From: Tretioscincus oriximinensis
Taxonomy: Eukaryota > Chordata > Lepidosauria > Squamata > Gymnophthalmidae
DNA length: 64,000 nt
Reading direction: 5' to 3'
NCBI GenBank assembly: GCA_022410635.1
Contig: JAJVDF010000376.1
Span: 479,807 to 543,806, forward strand
Below, piece by piece: positions 44,926 through 55,193 of the stretch. The notes beneath the pieces are model-generated. The model ran no database searches and was not told where the DNA came from. It saw only the letters and a program-made list of their open reading frames with translations. The number at the start of each line of letters is the position of its first letter. The first letter of the stretch is position 1. A program made the position numbers and the translations under genes.

Positions 44926-45770
44926 GCCTGTATTTTGGATGTATGACACCCCTGTGCCATCATTTATTTTACGTCCTCTGTTCTCTTAGATAAACCTTAG
45001 CTAAACTTTTCTGGCCACATGCGGTCCCACCTGGGAAATGACATCATTCAAGATGTCATTTCTGGAAATGGGACTGGAAAAAATAAAAACCTAAGAGGAG
45101 CCCTGCGAATCGGGCCTGAGGCCAATCATTCTAGCCTTCTGTCTCACACAGAGGCCCACCAGATGCACCTGGGCAATCCGAACAGAGGAAAGCAAAATAT
45201 GCACCTGTTCATGGCTCCTCGCAAATGGTATCTCAGGAGTTCTGCCTGTTGCTCCATCCCGGAGGCAACACCCAGACATCCATCCTAGTACCCATTTATA
45301 CCCTTGGTTCCATAAACCTGTCTAGTCCTATCTTGAAACTAACCAAGCTGTTAGCTACCACCACCTCTTCAGGAAGTAAATTCCACAGGCTGATGAACCC
45401 TCTCACGAAAAAATACTTTCCTTTGTCTATTCTCACTCTTCTGCCCATCAGTTTCAAGGAGGGCCCTCTTAGGCTGTTAAGATGTCATAAACGATGGCAT
45501 TTCTGGAAATGGGAGCCAGAGATAACATCATTCAAGTTGCCAAGATCTCGTGATTCAAGAGGGGTCTATAGCCCATACACTGCTGCTGCTGAGAAGCGTC
45601 TGCCCACCTGCCCCCCATCCCCTAGCACTGTCCTATGCCCGCCCAGCTACCAGCACAAAAATGCGTATATTTTGCCATATTGCCACTTTCAAAATTTTGC
45701 CACCCTGTGCAGCTGTACATGTTGTACATGCCTAAAATACTGCCCTGATTTATACCTCCACCTCTGCCAC
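44926..45770. mobile_element. sister copy of the 24408 element, split by CR1
   Basis: The left part (44926-45075: TATTTTGGATGTATGACACC, TTATTTTACGTCC) and right part (45478-45770: TGGCATTTCTGGAAATGGGA, GTGCAGCTGTACATGTTGTA) align in order with 24567-24960. The CR1 at 45076-45477 interrupts them. Confidence 0.6.
45076..45477 (-). mobile_element. CR1 3' fragment (antisense), nested
   Basis: CCTAAGAGGAGCCCTGCGAA, CTTCTGTCTCACACAGAGGC, CTCCATCCCGGAGGCAACAC and CTGCCCATCAGTTTCAAGGA; relatively well preserved. Confidence 0.75.
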
Positions 45771-46689
45771 CCCCACCCCCCTTTGAACTTTCCTTCTCTG
45801 ATAATAAATATTATCCTTTATGCAGATTATCATAAATCTGAGAATGCTTCTTCTGCAAGAAACAGATCCAATCAGACCAAGAAGAGAATGGAAGAAAGAC
45901 GGCTGATTGACAAGGATACATGTTCCTCACCACCTCAATTCTTTCGCTTTCTTTCTATTTGTCATATTCTCTTTGGAAGCCTCTATAATGATGCTCCGAT
46001 TAGTTATGGATTTTAAGAATTGAGGAAACCACAAAATGTTATCATTTCCTTTCCTTGTAAAGGAAAAGCGCCATTTTATTCATCTGCTTAATCCTCCTTT
46101 TTTGCATCGTTCCCCCCTGAGGTTGAATGTCCTTTGAGGAACCCCAACCGAGCATTGTTCTCTAAGTGAAGCCAACCCTGTGGTAGGTTTCCGTCATGGA
46201 GTTACAAAACCGGTTGTCTTTATTCTGTCCATTTCCTGATGATCCCTTGCATGGAAATTACTCTTTTCAACCACGGAAGCCTGCTGAGTTGACATTTGCT
46301 CAGTGCTTTCCACCATGGCATTGAAATCTCTTCCATACTTAATCAGTGCCTGTTTAGACTTCGTTGTTCTATCACGTGAANTTGGTTGACTGCTTTCGAG
46401 CTCTAAAATGCTTCCATCTGTGTCTTCAGCAACCNAAACCTCATTGATCTTCATTATTCTTGGTTCTGAAGATGGCTCTCTAGGTGAACTAAGCAAGACA
46501 TTTTAAAGTTTTCATTGGCATTGATTATTTAAGCAAGGAAACATATTAGCCACATCTGTTCACGCGTGAATCCGTATCTGCACTTTTTCCAAACTTTTTA
46601 CACATGTAGAGAACTTACCCTTGCATTTAGAGTTCCAGTAAATGCCAGAAACATTGAAGAATCATTGCCTATCCAAGATTGTACTGTAC

Positions 46690-46945
46690 GGCGAATATAA
46701 GAGGANCTCTGCTGAATCGGGCCAGAGACCATCTATCCCAGCCTTCTGTCCCATCCAGGNCCCACCAACTACATCTGGGCAGTCTGAAGCAGAAGGCAAA
46801 ACCTTCACCTGTTCTTGACTTCCTGCAAATGGTAGTTCAGGAACCTTGCCTGTTGCTCCCTTTCAGAGGTGGTACCAAGAGATACATCCTTGGCTTCCAT
46901 GAACTTGTCTAATCCTGCCTTAAAACAATCCAGACTTGCCACTGG
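46690..46945 (-). mobile_element. CR1 3' fragment (antisense)
   Basis: CGAATATAAGAGGA(N)CTCTG, GAAGGCAAAACCTTCACCTG and CCTTGCCTGTTGCTCCCTTT, ending near the AATCCTGCCTTAAAACAATCC block. Confidence 0.7.
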
Positions 46946-48424
46946 GCACCAGTGGGGCACTCAAGAAGCAATACAAGGACTCCCACAATAAATCCCTCAA
47001 TTTTTGCCATATTGACTATTATCAGTGGTCTGCCCTGGCTACCAGTCATCAGGGTTGGAGACATACCCTCTACAAGGCTGTCTCCTCCATTGAGAACACA
47101 TACTGTGCTAGCTAGTGGTTCAAGAACCAGGATATGACCACCGCACCACATCCAGGTAAGATCTTCCCAAATAGTTGATGCATCTGGACCTGATTCTCAC
47201 ACAAGCTTCATTAGGCACCAGAGCGCCTGGTACAGATGTAGACAACTACCCGCTCCCCCTTCATAAATTTCCATTCATGAAACTATGCCAAGGAGAAGAA
47301 GGAGAAGCAATATCCAGCAATGCATGTTAGACACTAGAACTATTCAAAACCGTGCAACAATTTAAGGCTCGTAAAAGCTGGACGATATCCTAGAAAGAAG
47401 GGCAGCAAGCAACCATTCCTGTATTGTTGCCAAGAAAACCACATGGATTGATTTCCTGTGGTTGCCTGAAATTAAGCTCAGCTCTGTGGCACATTTACCT
47501 TTTCGAAGCAGTGGTTTCCTGTCTCATTACATATGTTAATTAATGAAGCACTATCCAGCGGAGTGATTTATTGCCCTATTGCAAAGCGCCAGTTGGCTAA
47601 TTCTGTAAATGAAGTGTTGCTGTGTCTTTTTGCTTTCTCAAGGCTCCAAACTTCCATGTTTACAGTTGTTCTTTTCACCTTATCTGCCCTCCATGGACAC
47701 CTGGTACTGAACGTTGCTGGCAAAGTGAACTTTTGTCTGTCTCATAGGAAACTAGTAATTATTCAAGGTATCACAAGGTCTGTTTTCGGAGGATGTTGTC
47801 TGATTTTTCCATCATCTTGGATGGTCTGCACCCTTGGTTCTCACCATTGCAGACACTGGTGGGACTTGACCTACACCCTGCCCTCACCAATATGGCCATT
47901 CCTCCTCAACAGCAGCCAGCATGACCATTTTGGACTCTGTTGTCCCAGTCTGCCCAGAAATGTTGGTTACATTGTTCGGAGAGGGCAGAAGACCATCTTG
48001 TCATGCCTAAGTTGAATCTGGATGGCGAGTTCGTGACTGAGCATCAGCCAGAAGCAACAGCCAGCATACCCTGCCCTAATCTGGAGAAGGTCTCAGGTTG
48101 GGAAAATGACAAAAACCTACTTGATTCCTGGCACAACGATTCTGTCGTCTTTGCTAGCCAGCCATACATCTTAATGGAGGCTTCGCTAAACATCCGGAAA
48201 AGGTCTGGAAACTCCTATTGCTGATCTTTCCTGACCATATGGCAAAATGCCTGTGTCCTAAGAGGTGCCTTGAGCCCTGTAAAGAAGCCGTCAAGAAGAC
48301 ACCAGCCAACAAGACTGCAGGATCACAGCTAGCTGGGNTGCCTTCTAGTTTCATCGCGTCGGCCTTGCACCAGCTTCCCTCATCAAAATCTGCAATCGCT
48401 TTCAGATTGTGGATTTCAGTCACT

Positions 48425-48690
48425 ATCCATAAGAACATAAGAAGAGCCATACTGGATCAGGCCACAACCCATCAAGTCCAGCATTCTGTCTCACACAGAG
48501 GCCCACCAGATGCACCTGTGCAGTCTGAACAGAGGAAAGCAAAATATGCCCCTGTTCATGACTCCCTGCAAATGGTATTTCAGGAGTCCTGCCTGTTGCT
48601 CCATCCCGGAGGCAACATCCAGACATACATCCTAGTATCCATTTATACCCTTGGTGTCCATAAACCTGTCTAGTCCTGTCTCCATCCCCT
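48425..48690 (-). mobile_element. CR1 3' fragment (antisense), well preserved
   Basis: CATAAGAACATAAGAAGAGC at the 3' terminus, then ATACTGGATCAGGCCACAAC, CATTCTGTCTCACACAGAGG and GCTCCATCCCGGAGGCAACA. Confidence 0.8.
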
Positions 48691-49446
48691 TCCGTGCACA
48701 TGAGATCTGAGCAGCGAACGATGGTGCCAGACCCTAGTACTCACCTTGGCATTGACCGATCTGCTTGACTTCTATGAGCTGGCCTTGCTGACAAGCAATG
48801 GTTCTCATCTGACAGTGATGCCGAACAGGAGGAGGAGAGATTGGATCGATACCAACTGGTGTTACAGAATCATCAAGCTAAGGCTTTCCAACAACATTTG
48901 CATAGCTTGATAGAGCAAAGCTGGAAGGTGCGCCTCCCCCTCCAGGAAGTGGCAGGCACGTTGGCTTCTTAAGCTGGCTTGCATTGCCTTGTGGCTGAAA
49001 ACATCATCAGTCTTTCCTCCTGTGTGTTCTGTGTACGACATTCTGAACTTGTATTTCTAACCCGGATCGGACCTGGATTTACCCACTNGTTGTTTGTGAT
49101 TCAAAACCAAGTATTGAAGGGATTCTTGGAAATATCTTTCCTAGATCTCCTTGTGTGTTGCAGTTCGTCTTGGCTCACATTCTGTTAGCTCTGCGTAGGT
49201 TTATTTGTGTTTGTAAGCTAGTGTGTGGGCTCAGGGCCATCAGGTCTTGACACATCTCTTTGGGCGCTACAGCAGAGTTTGCTCCCTCTGCCGTACCCTC
49301 CCCTAGTGAGATATAAGAACTGACTGCCTGGACTCAATGCTGGGAGTCGCACAAGAATCTCATACATTTTGCTAGATTCTCTGTTCTTGGGTGGACTACA
49401 AATCATGTGAAGAAACATACAAGAAACATGCTGAGGAGCGACATCA

Positions 49447-49670
49447 TAGGCTGACTAGATGACCTCTTTGTTTTGGGGTGGGTGGGATTGAAAACCCGGT
49501 TTTGGGGTGCCCCCCAGTTTTTTCTGAGGAAACTTTTTTCAAAAAAAGNTTTTCTTTCAGAATTTTTTTTGTTTTTTTAATTTTTTTTCTTCAGAAAAAC
49601 CAGGAGGCACCCCCAAAATGGGTTTTCAAACACCCCCCCCCCAAAAAAAAGGGGTCATTGGATCAGCCTA
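49447..49670. mobile_element. hAT-like palindromic MITE, copy 3
   Basis: TAGGCTGACTAGATGACC ... GGTCATTGGATCAGCCTA with mirrored GAAAACCCGGTTTTGGGGTG and CAGTTTTTTCTGAGG blocks. No clear 8-bp duplication is visible at this copy. Confidence 0.7.
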
Positions 49671-50419
49671 AGTACTTCTGGGGGCTGTTTCAGGAAAGGG
49701 CACCCTGGGGGCTGGAAGTGATACGACAAATGATGTCACTTCTGGTCTCTGGTTCCATGAACGGCGCCCGGAGTGATATTACGTCCATTCCTACCCTAGA
49801 AGTGACATCACAAAATTGGCGGACTCCAAATGTATGAAATTTTTAGGGGTCTTCTATGAAATTTCCGAGAAGAAAACTGGCAGCAATTCCTAAACTGGGN
49901 TTGAGGACAGAAGACCATCTTTCCAAGAGCAATAGGCCAATCTTCGTATTACATCTCGTTACACTATCTATTTTTAATTTGTGTACTGCCCTTAATAAAT
50001 AAATGCTGTATTTATTATTATTAACTAATGGAGATGATCTGCAAAAAATATTTATTTATTGAAAAGTTTATATCCTGCTATGAAGCTATGACAACTATAA
50101 TAAAGCACAGTGGTCTGGAGAACGTAAACCAATATGGNAACACTATATATTACAGTTATGACGCAGAAGGATTTTTCAACACAGGCAAGGTAGCTTATAA
50201 TGAAATGGTTTAATTTATAACTAAGTTCTTAGAAGGAAGATGGAAAGCTCCTGAATCTAGGGCTAGGGAGGGGTTGGGATTAGATTAAGTTTAATAGCCT
50301 CATTTATTGTTTGTTTTCTGTAATTGGAGATAGTTCGTTTTTATTTTTATATATAGATATTAATCGGAAGGATGACTGCNCATAATTATTGCAAATAAGT
50401 ATCTAATTTTTAAAAAAAT

Positions 50420-50655
50420 TGTATTCTGCTGTTCACCAGATAACCAAATATTTGTATTTTAAAGACATATGTAAAATAGAAAGCTGACCCCCAGAGCAAG
50501 GTGGAGATCAAATACTTGGATATTTAAGAGCATTTTATCCAGACCACAAAAGCCATTTAATGTTGATGCCCCCAAAGTGAGTCGCCAGAGGGAGGCTATT
50601 CCAGAGTCTTGGGGCCAACTCAGAAAAGGCCTTCCCTCTTATTATTTGTACTTCT
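50420..50655 (-). mobile_element. degenerate LINE 3' remnant (L2/CR1-like)
   Basis: TTAAGAGCATTTTATCCAGA, GAGGCTATTCCAGAGTCTTG and CAGAAAAGGCCTTCCCTC parallel 9325-9790. Confidence 0.4.
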
Positions 50656-50689
50656 GAGAGGAGAGGAACCATAGGAAGGCCTTCTCCTT

Positions 50690-51600
50690 ACAACATAATG
50701 TAAGAGGAACCCTGCTGAATGGGGTTGTAGCCCATCCAGTCCAGCCTTCTATCTCACCCAGTGGCCCACCAATTGCACCTGGGCAATCAGGAACAGAAGA
50801 AGGCAAAATCTTCATGTGAACATAAGAACATAAGAAGAGCCATACTGGATCATGCCACAGCCCGTCAAGTCCAGCCTTCTGTCCCATACAGAGACCCACC
50901 AGATGCCCCTGGGCAGTCCGAACAGAGGAAAGCAAAACATGCACCTGTTCATGACTCCCTGCAAATGGTATTTGAGGAGTCCTGCCTGCTGCTCCATCCC
51001 GGAGGCAACATCCAGACATCCATCCTAGTATCCAATAAGATACTAGGATGTTCCAGACACCTTGCAAATGGTCTTTCAGGAATCCTTCCTCTGGCTCTAT
51101 CTCAGAGGCAGCATCAAAAGATCCACCCTAGTAGCTGTTTATACTCTTGGTGTCCAGAACTTATCTAATCCTCTCTTAAAACTATCCAGGTTGCTAGCTA
51201 CCACTACCTCTTCTGGAAATAAATTCCACAGGCCAATGATCCTCTGGATGAAAAAAATGCTTCCCCTTGTCTGTCCTCACCCTTCTGTCCATCATCTTCA
51301 AAGAATGCCCCCTGGTCCTAGGATTATGTGATAGAGAAAACATTTTTCTCTATTTACATTATTCATCCCATGCATGATTTTATGCACCTCAGTCAGATCA
51401 CCTCTCAACTCTGTCTTTCAAGGCTGAAGAGGCCCAGACATTGCAGCCTGACTTCGTAAGGGAGGAGCTCTAGCCCCTTGATCATTCTTGTTGCNCTTTT
51501 CTGCACCTTCTGTAGTTCCACAATATCCTTTTTGAGATGTGGTGACCATAATTCCACAGTATTCCAAATGGGGCNCCACCACAGATATATAAAGAGGCAA
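50690..51600 (-). mobile_element. CR1 3' fragment (antisense) with a second CR1 nested in it
   Basis: The outer copy runs 50690-50815 and resumes near 51055 (TTGCAAATGGTCTTTCAGGA) to 51600 with post-RT coding remnants. The inner copy (50816-51055) starts ACATAAGAACATAAGAAGAG and is cleaner, so it inserted later. Confidence 0.75.
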
Positions 51601-51619
51601 AAAAGAGATATCCATAACC

Positions 51620-51860
51620 AAACAGGTCAGTTTGGAAGAAGAAGACAGCAAAGTAAATCTTTCAGGGCCAGCGCAATATGCATTCTGAAATGGCTGTTAT
51701 GTTTTTGCTCTGGTACCAGCTTCCAGACTGTTTTTTCAAAGGTAAGCTCCACACAGAGGATGTTACAGTAGCCCAAACTGGTGGTGACCAGAGCATGGAG
51801 TGCATGATGTGGACCCCATTGGCAGGCAAAAAAGGAAGAGACACACAAGAAAATCTGTTT
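51620..51860 (-). mobile_element. old LINE remnant
   Basis: GATGTTACAGTAGCCCAAAC then TGGTGGTGACCAGAGCATGG is a widespread amniote LINE motif; degraded. Confidence 0.4.
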
Positions 51861-51915
51861 TGTTTTTAATTAACCTCTGCGTATTAAATTCAGTCTCTTA
51901 ACTTTCTTCCGCAAG

Positions 51916-52059
51916 CTTGTCACTGCGACTCTGTGGGTTCGGTGCGTGACGACTGTGAGCAGATGACTGGGCTGTGTTCCTGCAAACCTGGGATCACCGG
52001 CATGAAGTGCAACCAGTGTCCCAATGGGAAGAAACTAGGCATGTCTGGCTGTGAGAAAG
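51916..52059 (+). CDS. AGRN: AGRN exon: laminin-type EGF domain LE2
   Basis: A 144-nt phase 1-1 exon with acceptor TCCGCAAG and donor G|GTAAGG. It encodes [47 protein letters not shown]. The laminin-EGF Cys spacing is intact, and [17 protein letters not shown] is strongly agrin-like. The acceptor has a rather weak, A-containing tract (CTTTCTTCCGCAAG). Its donor opens into an intron dominated by a long polypyrimidine run. Confidence 0.97.
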
Positions 52060-52069
52060 GTAAGGGTCT

Positions 52070-52560
52070 TCTTTTTTTCTTATGGTCTTTTCTCTCTCTC
52101 CTTCTTCTTTTCTTTTTTTCTGTTCTCCGCCTCCTCTTTTCCTCTTTTTCTTCTCCTCTTCTTCCACCTCCTCCTCCTTTTCTTTTTCTCCTCCTCTTCT
52201 CCTTTTTCCCCTCCTCCACGTCCTCCTCTTCTTTTTATCCTTCTGCCCTCTCTCCTCCCCTCCCTCCTCCTCCTTCTTTTCTTTATCTCTTCCTCCTCTT
52301 CTCCTCTTCTTTTTCTTCCCCTCTTCTTCCTTTTCTTTTTCTCCTCCTCCTCTTCTCCTTTTTCCCCTTCTCCACGTCCTCCTCTTCTTTTTCTCCTGCC
52401 TTCTCTCCTCCCCTCCCTCCTCCTCTTTCTTTTCTTTATATCCTCCTCCTCTTCTCCTCTTCTTTTTCTTCCCCTCTTCCTCCTTTTCTTTTTTTCCTCT
52501 TCCTCCTATTCTCCTCCTCCCTTTCTTTTTCTCCTCTTCTACCTTTTCTCCTCCTCCTGT
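52070..52560 (+). repeat. long polypyrimidine tract (TTCTCCTCC)n in LE2-FS9 intron
   Basis: About 490 bp almost purely C/T on the transcribed-sense strand, starting about 11 nt after the LE2 donor, with degenerate internal repeats of ~60-150 bp (TTTTTCTCCTCCTC, CCACGTCCTCCTCTTC). It fills most of the 802-bp intron 52060-52861. Confidence 0.9.
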
Positions 52561-52861
52561 ACCCTCACAACTAAATTACTGCATTTGGGTAGCTCCTCAT
52601 AAATTTTGGAATGTTCTTCCATTTTCAATTCACATGACACCATCTCTCGTGGCTTTTCAGGATGCTCTAAAAGCCCTTCTCTTCTGAATGCCCTTTTCCT
52701 GCCCCAACGTTCATACTTTAACATACAGTATTGCATTTTATTGTCTGACCTGGGTAAACAAGGCAATCCCAACAATGCGGAAAGATGTAAATCAAATACA
52801 TAAATAAATAAATGTGGTTTGTCCTGGAACTCGCCCGTTAATTACCTTCTGCACATTTCAG

Positions 52862-52986
52862 ACCCATCTGCACCCTCATCTTGTGAAGAAATGGTGTGTG
52901 AATTTGGGGCGTCGTGCGTGGAAGCGAACGGCATTGCACACTGTGAGTGCCCATCTCCACTCTGCCCAGAAGCTAACATGACCAAA
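52862..52986 (+). CDS. AGRN: AGRN exon: first half of FS9
   Basis: A 125-nt exon, phase 1 to phase 0; acceptor GCACATTTCAG, donor AAA|GTAAGC. It encodes [41 protein letters not shown]. This is the EGF-like half of the follistatin module that follows LE2 in agrin. N-M-T is a potential N-glycosylation sequon just before the splice junction. The Kazal half is in the next exon, as in FS8. Confidence 0.96.
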
Positions 52987-53124
52987 GTAAGCAGAAGGAA
53001 ATCCTGATGTATGTGTGTGTGTGNGAGAGAGAAAATACATTGTGCATGTCATAGATTCCTTGGGAAGTAGAATTCTTTTTTTTTTCTCACTCCTGCTGTC
53101 ATTTAATTGCCTTTTCTGCATTCT

Positions 53125-53285
53125 TCTATGAAGCTAGCTGGGAGACCATGGGGTAGTCACAATTCTTAAAAAGCTCTCTCAGTCTCACCTACTTCACACA
53201 AGGTGTCTGTTGTGAAGAGAAGATTAAGGAAATTGCTTTGGGTTGAAAAAAGTGGGGTATAAAAGCCAGCTCCAACTCCTTCACC
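53125..53285 (+). mobile_element. Sauria-like SINE 3' part (sense)
   Basis: GAAGCTAGCTGGGAGACCAT, AGCTCTCTCAGTCTCACCTA, CTTCACACAAGGTGTCTGTT, AAAAAGTGGGGTATAAAAGC. It lies in the short 345-bp intron within FS9 (52987-53331) and ends ~50 bp before the acceptor. Confidence 0.7.
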
Positions 53286-53331
53286 CTGTTGGATTTCTGC
53301 ATGAATAACTGCCATCCTGCCCACGTTCTAG

Positions 53332-53437
53332 GTCTGTGGCTCGGATGGGGTGACCTATGGTGACCAGTGCCAGCTGAGAACCATCGCTTGCCGGCAAGGC
53401 CAGCTCACATCGGTCAAGCACATCGGTCAATGCCAAG
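53332..53437 (+). CDS. AGRN: AGRN exon: Kazal half of FS9
   Basis: A 106-nt exon, phase 0 to phase 1; acceptor CACGTTCTAG, donor G|GTGAGT. It encodes [35 protein letters not shown]. The Kazal core is complete and ends the run of follistatin modules. It has the same length (106 nt) and phases as the second half of FS8. The following intron of about 4 kb leads to the Ser/Thr-rich exon. Confidence 0.97.
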
Positions 53438-54182
53438 GTGAGTACAATGGTCTCATGCTGCAGGACCTGCTTCAAGAATTGTATACCCAAGGAAAACCTG
53501 GAGGGTTTATTAAGAAGCTTCCATCGTTTCTTGATACCCTGCTTTTCCACGTTTTGATTCCTGCTTTCGGCAAATGTGAGGCTTTGACATGAGGGGTCTG
53601 CAAGACAGTAGGAAGCAAGAAGCTACTTGAGTTTGAAAATCTGAGTGATTTTTTGTTTGTCTGTTTGAAGCAAGGANAAGGAATATTTTATATGCTCTAA
53701 TCCAGGGCCCGGGGCAGGGGCATAGTGGCCAGAGTGGCAGCGTGCCCAATGGCAAATCGGCCCCTGATAAAGGGGGTCCCCACCCACTCAGGGTTTACTT
53801 GCTTTTAAAATGATGCAGTTGATCTATGATCTTTGCACTGCAACCCTGGTAACAAATATCCAGTTATTGTACTCGTATTTCTCCTCAAAGGATCTGAGTC
53901 TGGGCGAGGCTAGGGTGGAAAGCCGGGGCCAGGCAGGGACCTTGTACAAGAGGCATATGAGAATTTTGGGGTTGGCAGTTACCATGCATTCTCTGTCATC
54001 CCTGCTTTCTCCCATCTAAACATCTTATGGGTGGGGTCCTCTTTTTCTCCTGGCAACCAATATTTTTAGCCCCAGTCTGCCAAAGGCCTGGGTCATGGAT
54101 CTGGCCCACAGAACCATTTGGTCTGGCCTGTGGTGTGTTTCCAAGGAACATTTATTTATTTTATTTTATTTATTTACACACA

Positions 54183-54335
54183 TACACACACATATACTTC
54201 CCTGGATCTAGGAGGTAAATCATGCCTTAACTGTGATGATTCCTGATTGGCTGCAGCAACAGAAGCTCCACCTCCAAAGACCTTCAAAAGCCCTCAGAGG
54301 CGGCCATGTTCCCAGTCCTTCTGTTGCTGTTCAGC
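54183..54335 (-). mobile_element. fragment of the 56206 element, opposite orientation
   Basis: CTGGATCTAGGAGGTAAATC...TTGGCTGCAGCAACAGAAGC...GGCCATGTTCCCAGTCC is the complement, with some differences, of 56470-56610. Confidence 0.65.
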
Positions 54336-54470
54336 CAGAAGCATTTCCTTCTATCTATCTTCTCAGTCCAGTTTCTATTAGGCNTTGCTACTGGATGGAT
54401 TCTAAATCAACTTACAACAGTCTTCATCACAGCGGTCAGTTTCTGCCCCTGCCTTGAAAGCCTCCCTCAG

Positions 54471-54870
54471 CCCATGTGGGTTGCAGGTTATGAGTGTGCT
54501 GATTGAAATGAAGAAGGCGGCAGCCATTTTGCCATATTGAGAAGTGACCTAGATTGGCAACCAGCCCCCCTCATCCCCATGTGGGTTGCAGGTGTGTGAG
54601 CTGACTGGAATGGAAAACATGGAAGCCATTTTGCCATATTGAGAAGTGGGCCAGACTGGCAACCAGCCCCCCTCAGCCNACGTGGGTTGCAGGTGTGTGT
54701 GCTGACTGGAATGGAAAAGACGGAAGCCATTTTGCCATATTGAGAAGTGGGTCAGACTGGCAACCAGCCCCCCTCAGCCCGCGTGGGTTGCAGGTGTGTG
54801 TGCTGACTGGAATGGAAAAGACGGAAGCTATTTTGCCATATTGAGAAGTGACTCAGATTGACAACCAGCC
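54471..54870. repeat. ~101-106-bp tandem repeat, four units
   Basis: Units begin near GTGGGTTGCAGG at 54476, 54581, 54682 and 54783, each with GAAGCCATTTTGCCATATTG and GGCAACCAGCCCCCCTCA. Units 2-4 differ at a few positions. Confidence 0.9.
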
Positions 54871-55193
54871 CCATGTTGAATTTATCAGAGCAATTATGAA
54901 TACAGAACCTCCTGTACAGCTTAGATTCCCTAGCTGGAGGCACCTCACTCGAGCTCTTGACTCTTAAGTGGGTCTCAGTAGCTATCGCATTGTCTGAGGT
55001 TTTTTCGCCTTATTGGCTCCTACTCGATGTTATTGCTAGACTAGTGGGGCTCTAGTGTGATAACGGATCTTCAGTTTAGGCCTACGGTCACTTCCTGTGT
55101 TCTCACAGGAGGTGGTGTTACCATCCTCATTAGATTCCGTAGGTGAGTTTTAACCTACCTCAACCGCACCAAGGCCCACGGGAAGTTGGAAGC

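Larger units (their letters stand above)
39089..51915. other. LE1-LE2 intron (12.8 kb)
   Basis: Longest intron after FS5-FS6. Repeats and a candidate microexon are listed separately. In 39100-39680, 40260-41600, 42000-42680, 42850-43135, 43715-44920, 45775-46685, 46945-48420, 48695-49440 and 49675-50415 I recognise nothing. Minus-strand frame 46496-46194 (100 codons, hydrophilic) and plus-strand 48780-48960 look weakly protein-like but are unassigned. Confidence 0.55.

Noticed and set aside
45225..46016. 263-codon open frame on the + strand
   Set aside because: It crosses an antisense CR1, the 44926 element and unique DNA; composition changes along it and there is no domain or splice context.
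47533..48015. 160-codon open frame as a gene
   Set aside because: No recognisable domain, no coding-like conservation pattern by eye, and no splice partners; left unassigned.
52051..52687. Three long overlapping Ser/Phe/Leu-rich open frames
   Set aside because: They are translations of the polypyrimidine tract in three frames; tracts without A lack stop codons.
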